64,000 bases of DNA from Gemmobacter megaterium. Its GTDB lineage: Bacteria > Pseudomonadota > Alphaproteobacteria > Rhodobacterales > Rhodobacteraceae. Position numbers and translations under genes: made by a program. Positions within the stretch are counted from its first letter, which is position 1, and each line of letters opens with the position of its first letter. Where the stretch lies: contig NZ_FTOT01000001.1 in the NCBI RefSeq assembly GCF_900156815.1, forward strand, positions 310,001 to 374,000, read 5' to 3'. Of this stretch, positions 35,549-45,947 are shown one piece after another. A model generated the notes under the pieces. The model was not told the origin of the DNA, did no database searches, and was given only the letters and a program-made list of their open reading frames with translations.

Positions 35549-37369
35549 ATGTGCGGCATCGTCGGAGTGCTTGGCGACCACGAGGTTGCGCCCCTGCTGG
35601 TGGAATCGCTCAAGCGGCTGGAATATCGCGGATATGATTCCGCCGGGATCGCCACGGTGGATCAGGGCCGTCTGGACCGCCGCCGCGCGGTGGGCAAGCT
35701 GGTGAACCTTTCGGACCTTCTGGTCCACGCGCCGCTGACCGGCAAGGCCGGCATCGGCCATACCCGCTGGGCCACTCATGGTGCGGCCACCGTGGTCAAT
35801 GCCCATCCGCATCGCGCAGGCCGCGTTGCCATCGTCCACAACGGAATCATCGAGAATTTCAAGGAGTTGCGGGACGAGCTTGCCCTTGATGGCTATCAGC
35901 CCGAATCCCAGACCGATACCGAAACCGTCGCGCTTCTGACGCGGCGCTACATGGAACAGGGGGCTTCCCCGCGCGAGGCGGCGGCCAGGACGCTTGCCCG
36001 TCTGCACGGCGCCTTTGCCCTGTGCTTCCTGTTCGAAGGCGAGGACGATCTTCTGATCGCCGCGCGCAAGGGCTCGCCGCTGGCCATCGGTCATGGCGAT
36101 GGCGAAATGTTCGTGGGATCCGACGCGATCGCGCTTGCGCCCCTGACCGACCGCATCACCTATCTCGAAGAGGGCGATCGCGCCGAGGTCACGCGCGCCG
36201 GCGCCGTGATCTATGATGCGCAGGGGCGGCTTGCCAACCGCGCGCAGACCCGCATCCAGATCGACTCGGTCCGGGTGGAAAAGGGCGGGTATCGCCATTT
36301 CATGATGAAGGAAATCGCCGAACAGCCGGTGGTTCTGGCTGATGCGCTGCGCCATTATCTCTCTGCCGACCGCAGCGGGCTGCGCCTGCCGGACGAGGTG
36401 GATTTCACCGGCGTGTCCCGTTTGGTCCTTGTGGCCTGCGGGACGGCGAACATCGCCTGTCAGGTGGCAAAATACTGGTTCGAACAGCTCGCAGGGCTGC
36501 CCTGCGATGTCGATATCGCCTCGGAATTCCGCTACCGCGATCCTGTGCTGGATTCGGCATCCTGGGCGGTGTTTGTCAGCCAGTCGGGGGAAACCGCCGA
36601 CACCCTGGCCGCGTTGCGCCACGCACAGGACAAGGTGGCGCGCACGCTGGCGGTGGTGAATGTGCCCACCTCCTCCATGGCGCGCGAGGCCGGGCTGGCG
36701 CTGCCGATCCTGGCCGGAATAGAGGTCGGCGTGGCCTCTACCAAGGCATTCACCAACCAGCTTCTGGTTCTGGCGCTGCTGGCGCTCAAGGCCGGGATGG
36801 ATCGCGGGCGGCTGGACGCGGCGGCAGTGGCCGAGCATCTGGCCAGCCTGAACAGCCTGCCGGGCCTGATGAACCATGCCGTCGGGCTGGATGACGAGAT
36901 TCGCGTCCTGGCCAATGATCTGGCCAAGGCGCAGGACGTGCTGTTCATGGGGCGCGGCCCGATGTATCCACTTGCCCTTGAAGGTGCGCTGAAACTCAAG
37001 GAAATCAGCTACATCCATGCCGAAGGATATGCCTCGGGCGAACTCAAGCATGGCCCCATCGCCTTGATCGACGCCAATGTTCCGGTCGTCGTTCTGGCCC
37101 CCCGCGATGCCTTGTTCGAAAAGACCGTGTCGAACATGCAAGAGGTGATGGCACGCCATGGCAAGGTGGTGTTGCTGTCGGATCGCGCGGGGCTGGCGCA
37201 AGCGGGGGATGGCGTCTGGAGCGGCCTGGCAATGCCCGAAGTGCCTGCGCTGCTGGCGCCCATCCTCTATGCTGTGCCCGCGCAACTGCTGGCCTATCAT
37301 ACCGCCGTGGCCAAGGGCACCGATGTGGATCAGCCAAGAAATCTGGCGAAATCCGTGACAGTGGAATAG
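35549..37369 (+). CDS. glmS: Glutamine-fructose-6-phosphate aminotransferase (isomerizing)
   Basis: The 606-residue enzyme makes glucosamine-6-phosphate from fructose-6-phosphate and glutamine. It begins MCGIVGVLGD, so Cys2 becomes the N-terminal nucleophile after Met removal. RWATHGAATVVNAHPH and YNGI-like VHNGIIENF belong to the glutaminase. Two SIS domains follow, with SQSGETADTLAAL and VASTKAFTNQ, and the C-terminal NLAKSVTVE is the conserved end that shuttles ammonia. I see no glmS ribozyme in the upstream gap, as expected for a proteobacterium. It ends three bases before alkD. Confidence 0.96.
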   Translation: MCGIVGVLGDHEVAPLLVESLKRLEYRGYDSAGIATVDQGRLDRRRAVGKLVNLSDLLVHAPLTGKAGIGHTRWATHGAATVVNAHPHRAGRVAIVHNGIIENFKELRDELALDGYQPESQTDTETVALLTRRYMEQGASPREAAARTLARLHGAFALCFLFEGEDDLLIAARKGSPLAIGHGDGEMFVGSDAIALAPLTDRITYLEEGDRAEVTRAGAVIYDAQGRLANRAQTRIQIDSVRVEKGGYRHFMMKEIAEQPVVLADALRHYLSADRSGLRLPDEVDFTGVSRLVLVACGTANIACQVAKYWFEQLAGLPCDVDIASEFRYRDPVLDSASWAVFVSQSGETADTLAALRHAQDKVARTLAVVNVPTSSMAREAGLALPILAGIEVGVASTKAFTNQLLVLALLALKAGMDRGRLDAAAVAEHLASLNSLPGLMNHAVGLDDEIRVLANDLAKAQDVLFMGRGPMYPLALEGALKLKEISYIHAEGYASGELKHGPIALIDANVPVVVLAPRDALFEKTVSNMQEVMARHGKVVLLSDRAGLAQAGDGVWSGLAMPEVPALLAPILYAVPAQLLAYHTAVAKGTDVDQPRNLAKSVTVE

Positions 37370-37372
37370 CTT

Positions 37373-38080
37373 GTGTCGCTTTCTTCAGAAAATGGTTCAC
37401 CCGTGACCCCGGCCGAGGCCCGCGCATTGCTCGAGTCGATGGCCGATCCGGTCAAGGCCAGCGAGATGGCCGCCTATCACAAGATCGGGCGGCCCTATCT
37501 TGGCATTCCGGTTCCGCAGATCGACATGCTGGCGCGGGGCTGGCGCCAGAGCCTGTCGCTCGACGCCCGTCTTGGGCTGGCGGCGGCGCTGTGGGACATG
37601 GGGGTCCATGAAACCATGGTGATGGCGGCCAAGCTGCTGGAACAGGCCCGTATCCGCCCCGACGACTCGGGGGCATGGGCGCTTGTCGCGGGCTGGGCCG
37701 AGACGTTCGAGGGCTGGGCAACCGCCGATCACGCCAGCATCGCGGGGCAAAAGCGGCTGGTTGCCGATCCGTCGCGTCTGGGCACCGTGGCGGGCTGGAC
37801 GACCCATCCCAACATGTGGACCCGTCGCGCCGCGCTTGTGATGACGTTGCCCTGGGCCAAGATGAACAACCCCAAACCGCAGGATCTGGAGATCCGCGAG
37901 ACGGTGCTGGGCTGGGCCGCCGGATATGCGCCGGACCGCGACTGGTTCATCCAGAAATCCATTGCCTGGTGGGTGCGCGACCTGTCGCGCCACGATCCCG
38001 ACCGCAGCCGCGCCTTTCTGGCGGCGCATGGCGACGGTCTCAAGCCCTTTGCCCGCAAGGAGGCCGGGCGCCACCTCTAG
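37373..38080 (+). CDS. DNA alkylation repair protein, AlkD-like
   Basis: The 235-residue protein has the HEAT-like helical repeats of AlkD/AlkC DNA glycosylases: IGRPYLGIPVPQIDMLARGW, ALWDMGVHETMVMAAKLLEQ, LVAGWAETFEGWATADHAS, WTRRAALVMTLPWAK and DWFIQKSIAWWVRDLSRHDP, with the aromatic and acidic residues typical of the family. It would remove N3- or N7-alkylated purines. The best start is GTG at 37373, three bases after the glmS stop; another in-frame GTG at 37403 is possible. It appears to be translated from the glmU-glmS transcript, although the functional link is not obvious. It meets DUF3775 tail to tail with a one-base gap. Confidence 0.87.
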   Translation: MSLSSENGSPVTPAEARALLESMADPVKASEMAAYHKIGRPYLGIPVPQIDMLARGWRQSLSLDARLGLAAALWDMGVHETMVMAAKLLEQARIRPDDSGAWALVAGWAETFEGWATADHASIAGQKRLVADPSRLGTVAGWTTHPNMWTRRAALVMTLPWAKMNNPKPQDLEIRETVLGWAAGYAPDRDWFIQKSIAWWVRDLSRHDPDRSRAFLAAHGDGLKPFARKEAGRHL

Positions 38081-38081
38081 C

Positions 38082-38399
38082 CTACAGGAAATCCGCCTCG
38101 GCATCCGAGACGTCGATCCCCAGCAAATCCAGACCGGATTCCAGATTCTCTGACAGATGCGGCATCCCGGCCAGATAATGCGCTGTCGGTGTCGTCGCTT
38201 CGGCAAAGGCGGTTTCCACCGCTGCGGCATAGTCCTCGGGCTCGAACGCGCCACGGCCGACCCAGGCGATGGCCGTCAGATGCGCCTGTTCATCGGCGTT
38301 CAGCGCGTCGATGAAGGCTTTCATCTCGCCCGCCCCGGCCTGCCCCTCGCGGGCCAGGAACAGGACATGTATCACCTTGTCGATGCCGATCTCGATCAT
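38082..38399 (-). CDS. DUF3775 family protein
   Basis: The 105-residue protein starts MIEIGIDKVIHVLFLAREGQ and contains GEMKAFIDALNADEQAHLTAIAWVGRGAFEPEDY and AHYLAGMPHLSENLESGLDLLGIDVSDAEADF. The acidic, helical, cysteine-free sequence and these motifs match DUF3775, a conserved family in Rhodobacterales with unknown role. The start at 38399 gives the common length. It is convergent with alkD and divergent from the TDT-family transporter, with a 218-bp gap that carries two hairpins. Confidence 0.83.
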   Translation of the reverse strand: MIEIGIDKVIHVLFLAREGQAGAGEMKAFIDALNADEQAHLTAIAWVGRGAFEPEDYAAAVETAFAEATTPTAHYLAGMPHLSENLESGLDLLGIDVSDAEADFL

Positions 38400-38440
38400 G
38401 GGGCCCTCCGCGACTGTCCCAGAGTGTCCGCCTGTTCCCC

Positions 38441-38462
38441 GCCGGATGCAAGAGCATCCGGC
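38441..38462. repeat. Inverted repeat in the DUF3775/TDT intergenic region
   Basis: GCCGGATGC pairs with GCATCCGGC around a tetraloop AAGA. It lies upstream of both divergent genes, so it is not a normal terminator position; it may shape a leader or be an operator dyad. Confidence 0.5.
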
Positions 38463-38494
38463 CGCCCGCCTGCACCATGCGCACGTTTCGCGCG

Positions 38495-38515
38495 GCCCCC
38501 GATATCCTCGGGGGC
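38495..38515. repeat. Possible degenerate copy 5 of the interspersed element (palindromic core)
   Basis: GCCCCCGA and TCGGGGGC form an 8-bp stem around TATCC. Read on the minus strand it is CCCCCGAGGATATCGGGGG, close to the CCCCCGAGGGTATTT core of copies 1-4, but the CTTTCATCTTG arm is not recognisable. Confidence 0.45.
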
Positions 38516-38617
38516 AGTGCGCCCCCGCTGCGATCTGTCCTGCGCGGCGGCTTGCCGCAGGGGATTGGCCGCACAGGGCCACGCTGCTATCGGGGGACAT
38601 CCTCGGTGGAGTTCCAG

Positions 38618-39589
38618 ATGGCCAGTTCCCAACCTCCCGCCTTTCGCAACCAGGCCCGGACCGGGATGTTTCGCCGGACCCCTCCGGCGATCTTTCCGCC
38701 GGTCATGGGCCTGTTCGGCCTGGGGCTGGCCTGGCGGCGGGGGGCAGAGGTTGCAGGTCTTCCGGGGGGCATCGCCGAGGCGGTGCTGGGGGCGGTGACG
38801 CTGCTCTATCTCTTCATGCTGCTCGCCTATCTGGCCAAGGTGGCCCGGCGCCCCGGTGTCGTTGCCGAGGATTTGCGCATCCTGCCGGGCCGGGCGGGGC
38901 TGGCGGCGGCCAACCTGTCGGCGATGCTGCTGGCGGCGGCGCTGGTTCCCTATGCGCCGGGGCTTGCGCGGGCGGTCCTTGCCGTGGCGGCCCTGTCCCA
39001 TGTCGTCCTGGGGCTGGCCATCCTGCGGCTGTTCCTGACCGGCCCCGACGAGGCGCGGGTCATCACGCCGGTGTGGCATCTGACCTATGTCGGCTATATC
39101 TTGGCGCCGCTGGCGTTGGTCCCGCTGGGCCATGACGGGCTGGCACGGGCCATCCTGTATCTGGCCATTCCGGTGGCTCTGGCGATCTGGGCGGTCAGCC
39201 TGCGCCAGCTTGTCACCCGCATTCCGCCTGCACCGCTGCGCCCGTTGCTGGCCATTCATCTGGCCCCGGCCAGCCTGTTTGCCACCGTGGCCGCCATGCT
39301 GGAGATGCCGATGCTGGCGACCGGGTCTCTGGGTCTTGCCGTGGTGATCCTGTCGGGGCTGCTGCTTTTTGGCCGCTGGGTGACGCAGGCGGGGTTCTCG
39401 GCGCTTTGGGGGGCCTTTACCTTTCCGCTGGCCGCCTGCACCTCGGCGCTGCTGGCGAATGGCTGGGCGGTGCCGGGGCTGATCCTGCTGGCGGCGTCCA
39501 CGGGGATCATCCTGCCGATCGCCTTCAAGGTGGTGCAAGCCTGGGCCAAGGGTGGCCTTGCGATCAAGACCAACGCCGCCCAAGCCTAG
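38618..39589 (+). CDS. TDT-family (TehA/SLAC1-like) membrane transporter
   Basis: The 323-residue protein has about ten hydrophobic helices and no large soluble domain. MFRRTPPAIFPPVMGLFGLGLAWRR opens the first helix, and later helices include TPVWHLTYVGYILAPLALVPLG and GRWVTQAGFSALWGAFTFPLAACT, with the conserved aromatic residues of the tellurite-resistance/dicarboxylate transporter family. It could export tellurite or move small anions or C4-dicarboxylates. The start at 38618 follows GGTGGAG. The stop TAG shares the palindromic CTAG with the stop of the convergent amidotransferase gene. Confidence 0.83.
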   Translation: MASSQPPAFRNQARTGMFRRTPPAIFPPVMGLFGLGLAWRRGAEVAGLPGGIAEAVLGAVTLLYLFMLLAYLAKVARRPGVVAEDLRILPGRAGLAAANLSAMLLAAALVPYAPGLARAVLAVAALSHVVLGLAILRLFLTGPDEARVITPVWHLTYVGYILAPLALVPLGHDGLARAILYLAIPVALAIWAVSLRQLVTRIPPAPLRPLLAIHLAPASLFATVAAMLEMPMLATGSLGLAVVILSGLLLFGRWVTQAGFSALWGAFTFPLAACTSALLANGWAVPGLILLAASTGIILPIAFKVVQAWAKGGLAIKTNAAQA

Positions 39590-40281
39590 ATCAGCGCCAC
39601 CCAGTTGCGTGCAAGCTGCAATCCTGCCGCATCGGCTGCGGCCCCGTGGAGCGTTTCGGTTTCGGGATAGCGGCGGTCCCAATCCGGGTCTGTCGCACGG
39701 AACACATGGCTGAAGCCGCGGTTCCAGTCGGCCACCACGGCACGCGAGGCCTCGAAATGGAACTGGGTGCCATAACAGGCGCGACCCATGCGAAAGGCCT
39801 GGGCCGGTGCGGCTGCACTGGTCGCCAGATGGATGGCGCCGGGCGGCAGATCGAAGGTATCGGAATGCAGTTGCATGATGCGAAAGCTGCCGTCCAGCCC
39901 GGCAAACAGCGGATCGGCCCGGCCTTCCGGGCGCAGGTCAACCCGGCACCAGCCAGCCTCGGGCGCGGCGCCCAGCCGGTTCACCCCGCCAAAGGCCCGT
40001 GCCATCAGTTGCGCGCCAAGGCAGATGCCCAGCACCGCCTTGTCCTGCGCCGCGAACTGGCGGATTCGCGCGGCAAGATCGGGCAGGTAGGGATGGCTGT
40101 GGTCATCGGTCGCCGCCTGTTCGCCGCCAAAGACGACCAGCGCGTCATAGCTGCCGGGGTCGGGCAGGGCGCCATCAGACCAAGGCGTATACAGCCCGAT
40201 CCGCGCGGCGGCCTCGTGCAGGGCGACGCCGACCTGGCCATGGTGGGTAAAGGTGGTGTTCTCGACGATGGCGATGCGCAT
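39586..40281 (-). CDS. Class I glutamine amidotransferase-like protein
   Basis: The 231-residue protein begins MRIAIVENTTFTHHGQVGVAL and holds the GATase nucleophile C87 in LGICLGAQLMARAFGG, with the His-Glu pair in YGTQFHFEAS near residue 174. This is a stand-alone class I amidotransferase related to GuaA glutaminase domains. Such proteins may supply ammonia to a partner synthetase or act on gamma-glutamyl compounds. The neighbouring guaB gene is divergent, but a purine role is not shown because guaA normally contains its own glutaminase. It shares the terminal CTAG with the TDT transporter gene. Confidence 0.85.
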   Translation of the reverse strand: MRIAIVENTTFTHHGQVGVALHEAAARIGLYTPWSDGALPDPGSYDALVVFGGEQAATDDHSHPYLPDLAARIRQFAAQDKAVLGICLGAQLMARAFGGVNRLGAAPEAGWCRVDLRPEGRADPLFAGLDGSFRIMQLHSDTFDLPPGAIHLATSAAAPAQAFRMGRACYGTQFHFEASRAVVADWNRGFSHVFRATDPDWDRRYPETETLHGAAADAAGLQLARNWVALI

Positions 40282-40297
40282 GGGGGTTCCGCTGTGA

Positions 40298-41884
<1,587 letters not shown>

Positions 41885-41913
41885 TCCCTCGGTGGCGCCC
41901 GCGCCCCGCACCC

Positions 41914-41939
41914 GGCTGGCGAAGCGCCATTCGCCAGCC
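41914..41939 (+). terminator. First hairpin after guaB
   Basis: The 10-bp stem GGCTGGCGAA / TTCGCCAGCC encloses a six-base loop and starts 30 bases after the guaB stop. Only TT follows, so it is a probable but U-poor terminator. Confidence 0.6.
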
Positions 41940-41950
41940 TTGGCGCCCCG

Positions 41951-41974
41951 GTCCGGCCGTCGGAACGGCCGGAC
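41951..41974 (+). terminator. Second hairpin after guaB
   Basis: A perfect 10-bp stem GTCCGGCCGT / ACGGCCGGAC with tetraloop CGGA lies 11 bases after the first hairpin. Two tandem hairpins separate guaB from the polysaccharide gene and may insulate it. Confidence 0.55.
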
Positions 41975-42158
41975 ACAGGACCGGCCGCCATGCGCAAAAA
42001 TCTGCCGAACCCTTGGGCTGAGTGCCCGGATTCCATGCACTCTTTTCAAGAACATATGTGACAGCGCGGCGAAAATCATGCTATCAGTGCAGCATCTTAT
42101 TGGTGTTGATCTATTGGTAGACTCGTCTGCACCCGGATCTGGCAAGGCAGGATGGTAA

Positions 42159-44171
42159 ATGTCACCTAACCCGCTTCGTGCGCTTTTCGACTTGCGGCGC
42201 ACGCACAAGCGCATTTTACAGGTTCTGGCCGACACGCTGCTATTGTCCGCCAGTTTTGTGCTGGCCATGCTGCTGCGCACCGAAAGCTTTGAATTCATCA
42301 GCGACCCGAAGGTCTGGGCCGCGCTGGTCGCGGCGCTGCCGGTCACGCTGATCCTGTTCGTCAAGCTTGGATTCTACCGCGCCGTGATCCGCTACATGGG
42401 GTTGCGCGCGCTGATCACCATCCTGAACGGTGTCGCGGCCAGCGCCTTGGCCGTCTCCGCGATGATCGTCTGGCTGGACCTGCCGATTCCCTCGACCGTG
42501 CCGGTGATCTATGCGGTGCTGGCCATGTGTACCGTGGGGGGCATCCGGTTTGCGCTGCGGGCGATCTATCAGCGCACCCATTCGCGCGACAAGACCCGTG
42601 TGATCATCTATGGCGCCGGACAATCGGGGCGCCAGACCGCGCATTCGATGTGGCAGGGGATGGAACATACCACCGTCGCCTTTGTCGATGACAATCCCGA
42701 TCTCTGGGGCAGCCAGATCGCCGGATTGCGTGTCTTTGCCCCGTCCGAACTTGAACGTCTGGTGCGCGATTACGGGGCCAAGGTGCTGTTGCTGGCCATG
42801 CCATCGGCCAGCCGTGCCGCGCGCGCGGCCATTCTGAAGCGGCTGGAACATCTGCCCATTCGCGTTCAGACCATTCCGGGCATGGCAGAGCTTGTCACCG
42901 GCAAGCACAAGGTGAACGAGATCACCGAAGTCTCGGTCGAGGATTTGCTGGGCCGCGATCCGGTTCCGCCGGATCCGGCGCTGATGGCGGCCAACATTCG
43001 CGACAAGGCCGTCATGGTGACGGGGGCAGGCGGATCCATCGGGGCGGAGTTGTGCCGCCAGATCCTGCGCCAGCGTCCCAAGGTTCTGGTGCTGTTCGAA
43101 CAGTCGGAATTCGCCCTGTTCGAGATCGGGCAGGAACTGTCGGCCATCCGCAAGGGCGGCGGGCTGAACACCCGTCTTGTGCAGGTGCTTGGAACAGTGC
43201 GCGATCGCGCGCGCATGGAAAATCTGATGCGGCGTCACGGGGTAGAAACCATCTATCACGCGGCAGCCTACAAGCATGTCCCCATGGTGGAGGACAATGC
43301 GGTTCAGGGGCTGGCCAACAACCTGTTCGGCACCCTGGCCTGCGCGCAGGCTGCGGTGGCCGCCGGGGTCGAAAGCTTTACCCTGATCTCGACCGACAAG
43401 GCCGTGCGGCCGACCAATGTGATGGGCGCGTCGAAACGCCTTGCCGAACTGGTCTGCCAGGCGCTGGCCCATGATGGCGGGCGCACCCGGTTCTCGATGG
43501 TGCGGTTCGGCAATGTGCTGGGCTCGTCCGGCTCTGTCATTCCGTTGTTCCGCCGCCAGATCGCCGCAGGCGGGCCGGTCACGGTGACGCACCGCGAGAT
43601 CATGCGCTATTTCATGACCATCGGAGAGGCGGCGCAACTGGTGATCCAGGCCAGCGCCCTGGCCGAAGGCGGCAAGGGCGGCGATGTGTTCCTGCTGGAC
43701 ATGGGCGAGCCGGTCAAGATCGCAGAGCTTGCCGCCCGCATGATCCGGCTGTCCGGCTTTGCCCCGGTGATTGAAGGCGACAGTGCCGCGCGCAAGGCGG
43801 CGGCGGTTGCCGATGTCATCCCCATCGTCTTCACGGCGCCGCGTCGGGGCGAAAAGCTGTTCGAGGAACTGTTCATCGGCACCGTCAGCGAGCCGACCCG
43901 GCATTCGCGCATCCTGATGGCAACCGAAACCTCGCTGGATTGGGTTCGGTTATCGGCACTGCTGAACGACCTGCAAGCGGCCTGCGATGCCGATGACGAA
44001 CAGGAATTGCGCCGCCTGCTGTCAGATGCGCCGATCGGCTTTGCCCCGCGCCGTGCAGGTGCAGCCCCCGTCAGATCCGATGCTGCCGCGACCACCGCCA
44101 CCCCGGCTGCCGCTGCGGCGCAGCCCGCGCCGGTCAACGCGCTTTTGCAAAGCGGGGCTGCCGGGGGCTGA
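42159..44171 (+). CDS. WbpM/CapD-type UDP-sugar 4,6-dehydratase, membrane bound
   Basis: This 670-residue protein has four N-terminal membrane helices, a first Rossmann-like domain (VIIYGAGQSGRQTA) and then a catalytic SDR domain. TGAGGSIGAELCRQILRQ near residue 287 binds NAD(P), ISTDKAVRPTNVMGASKR near residues 410-427 carries the active-site Met-Lys variant of the YxxxK motif used by WbpM-type enzymes, and VRFGNVLGSSGSVIPLFR follows. It should convert UDP-GlcNAc to a 4-keto-6-deoxy sugar for surface polysaccharide. The Ala/Pro-rich tail of about 45 residues is variable. No other polysaccharide genes are near it except pgm on the opposite strand. Confidence 0.9.
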   Translation: MSPNPLRALFDLRRTHKRILQVLADTLLLSASFVLAMLLRTESFEFISDPKVWAALVAALPVTLILFVKLGFYRAVIRYMGLRALITILNGVAASALAVSAMIVWLDLPIPSTVPVIYAVLAMCTVGGIRFALRAIYQRTHSRDKTRVIIYGAGQSGRQTAHSMWQGMEHTTVAFVDDNPDLWGSQIAGLRVFAPSELERLVRDYGAKVLLLAMPSASRAARAAILKRLEHLPIRVQTIPGMAELVTGKHKVNEITEVSVEDLLGRDPVPPDPALMAANIRDKAVMVTGAGGSIGAELCRQILRQRPKVLVLFEQSEFALFEIGQELSAIRKGGGLNTRLVQVLGTVRDRARMENLMRRHGVETIYHAAAYKHVPMVEDNAVQGLANNLFGTLACAQAAVAAGVESFTLISTDKAVRPTNVMGASKRLAELVCQALAHDGGRTRFSMVRFGNVLGSSGSVIPLFRRQIAAGGPVTVTHREIMRYFMTIGEAAQLVIQASALAEGGKGGDVFLLDMGEPVKIAELAARMIRLSGFAPVIEGDSAARKAAAVADVIPIVFTAPRRGEKLFEELFIGTVSEPTRHSRILMATETSLDWVRLSALLNDLQAACDADDEQELRRLLSDAPIGFAPRRAGAAPVRSDAAATTATPAAAAAQPAPVNALLQSGAAGG

Positions 44172-44203
44172 CCCCGGCCCCGCGCTGGGACTGCGCGCCC
44201 GCC

Positions 44204-44239
44204 TGGGCTGGCAGGTGAGGACCAATCCCTGCCAGCCCA
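44204..44239. terminator. Bidirectional hairpin between the WbpM-type gene and pgm
   Basis: A 12-bp stem TGGGCTGGCAGG / CCTGCCAGCCCA with a 12-base loop lies between the convergent stops at 44171 and 44255. It has no long U-tract, but the stem is strong on both strands. Confidence 0.6.
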
Positions 44240-44254
44240 TGACATGCGCTGATG

Positions 44255-45883
44255 TCAGGTGATCACATCAGGTTCCGTGCGCCCGGTGTGGCGGGCGATC
44301 CCGGCCAGCGCCTCTGCGGCGGCGATCACCGGGGCAAGCATGGTGCGAGTCTCGGTCTCGAACTGGTCAGGATCGTTGCAGGGCCATTCCAGATACAGCC
44401 GCAGCGTCGCGCCTTCGGTTCCGGTGCCCGACAGCCGCAGCACGAACCGCGCGCCGCCCTCGAACAGAACCCGCAGCCCCTGACCTGTGGTGACAGAGCC
44501 ATCGACCGGATCGGCGTAGGCAAAGTCGTCCGCCGCCACGATGCGCAGCCCACCGGCCGATCTGCCGGGCAGGCTGTCCAACTGGCCGCGCAACTCTGCC
44601 ATCACCGCTTCGGCCTGGGCTACGGGCAACGCCTCGTAATCGTGGCGCGAATAGAAGACGCGCCCGAACCGTCGCCAATGCGCGGCCAACAGCGCGTCCA
44701 CGCCCTGGCCAGTTGCCGCCAGGATGTTCAGCCACAGCAACACGGCCCAGAGCCCGTCCTTTTCGCGGACATGATCTGACCCGGTGCCAAAGCTCTCTTC
44801 GCCGCAGATCGTCGCCCTGCCGGCATCCAGCAGCGTGCCAAAGAACTTCCATCCGGTCGGCGTTTCATGCGCCTCGATCCCCAGCGCCTCGGCCACGCGG
44901 TCGGCGGCCGTAGAGGTGGGCATCGACCGGGCAATCCCCTTGATCCCGCCAGAGTAGCCGGGGGCCAGATGGGCATGGGCCGCCAGGACCGCCAGCGAAT
45001 CCGAGGGGGTCACATAGATGCCACGCCCCAGCACCATGTTGCGATCGCCGTCGCCGTCCGAGGCGGCGCCGAAATCCGGCCCCTCGGGCGACATCATCCG
45101 CTCGTAGAGATCCGAGGCCCATGTCGGGTTCGGGTCCGGGTGCATCCCGCCGAAATCGGGTAGGGGAACGGCATTCACCACCGACCCCGGTGCCGCGCCC
45201 AGTCGGCGTTCCAGAATTTCCACCGCATAGGGGCCGGTGACGGCGCACATCGCGTCAAATCGCAGGGTAAACCCGCCCGCGATCATCCGCGCGATGGCGG
45301 GAAAGTCGAACAGCCGCTCCATCAGTTCGGCATAGTCGAGAACCGGATCGACCACCTGCACGACCATGCCGTCCAGCAGGGTTTCGCCCAGCCGGTCGAG
45401 GTCCGGGGCCGGGGCGTCGGAGATACGGTATCCGGTCAGGGTTTCGCTGGCCGCATGAATTGCCGCCGTCACCGCCTCGGGGGCGGGGCCTCCATTGGCG
45501 ATGTTGTATTTGACACCGAAATCCCCGGTCTCGCCGCCGGGATTGTGGCTGGCCGACAGGATGATCCCGCCATCCGCCCCGTTCAGCCGGATAAGGTGCG
45601 AGGCCGCCGGGGTGGACAGCAGCCCGCCCTGGCCAAGGATGACCCGTGCCACACCATTCGCTGCCGCCATCCGCAGGATGACAGCCGCTGCCTCGCGCCC
45701 GAAGAACCGGCCATCGCCCCCCAGCACCAGCACCTTGCCCGGCGCGTCGATGGCCTCAAAGATCGCCTGGACAAAGCACTCCAGATAATGCGGCGCGCGG
45801 AATTGCGCGGTTTTCTTGCGCAGGCCCGAAGTGCCGGGCTTCTGCCCCGCAAAGGGGCCAGCGGTGACAGTCATGCTGGTCAT
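44255..45883 (-). CDS. pgm: Phosphoglucomutase (alpha-D-glucose specific)
   Basis: The 542-residue enzyme interconverts glucose-1- and glucose-6-phosphate. It has FAGQKPGTSGLRKKT at the N-terminus, the phosphoserine loop ILSASHNPGG near residue 113, the metal loop ASDGDGDRNMVLG, the sugar-binding CGEESFGTGSDHVREKDG and the phosphate-binding RLSGTGTEGATLRLY. The start at 45883 follows GGGAG by eight bases. Its product links glycolysis to nucleotide sugars, fitting the envelope genes nearby. A WYL-domain regulator gene lies 64 bp upstream on the same strand. Confidence 0.95.
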   Translation of the reverse strand: MTSMTVTAGPFAGQKPGTSGLRKKTAQFRAPHYLECFVQAIFEAIDAPGKVLVLGGDGRFFGREAAAVILRMAAANGVARVILGQGGLLSTPAASHLIRLNGADGGIILSASHNPGGETGDFGVKYNIANGGPAPEAVTAAIHAASETLTGYRISDAPAPDLDRLGETLLDGMVVQVVDPVLDYAELMERLFDFPAIARMIAGGFTLRFDAMCAVTGPYAVEILERRLGAAPGSVVNAVPLPDFGGMHPDPNPTWASDLYERMMSPEGPDFGAASDGDGDRNMVLGRGIYVTPSDSLAVLAAHAHLAPGYSGGIKGIARSMPTSTAADRVAEALGIEAHETPTGWKFFGTLLDAGRATICGEESFGTGSDHVREKDGLWAVLLWLNILAATGQGVDALLAAHWRRFGRVFYSRHDYEALPVAQAEAVMAELRGQLDSLPGRSAGGLRIVAADDFAYADPVDGSVTTGQGLRVLFEGGARFVLRLSGTGTEGATLRLYLEWPCNDPDQFETETRTMLAPVIAAAEALAGIARHTGRTEPDVIT

Positions 45884-45947
45884 CGGAAATCTCCCGTCGT
45901 GAACCGGCGCGACCATGGCGGGAAGCGGCGCATTGCGCAAGCAGCGC

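Noticed and set aside
35474-37300. Minus-strand open frame of about 608 codons opposite glmS
   Set aside because: It is antisense to a certain gene, with unnatural His/Gln/Arg-rich composition; a shadow of high GC.
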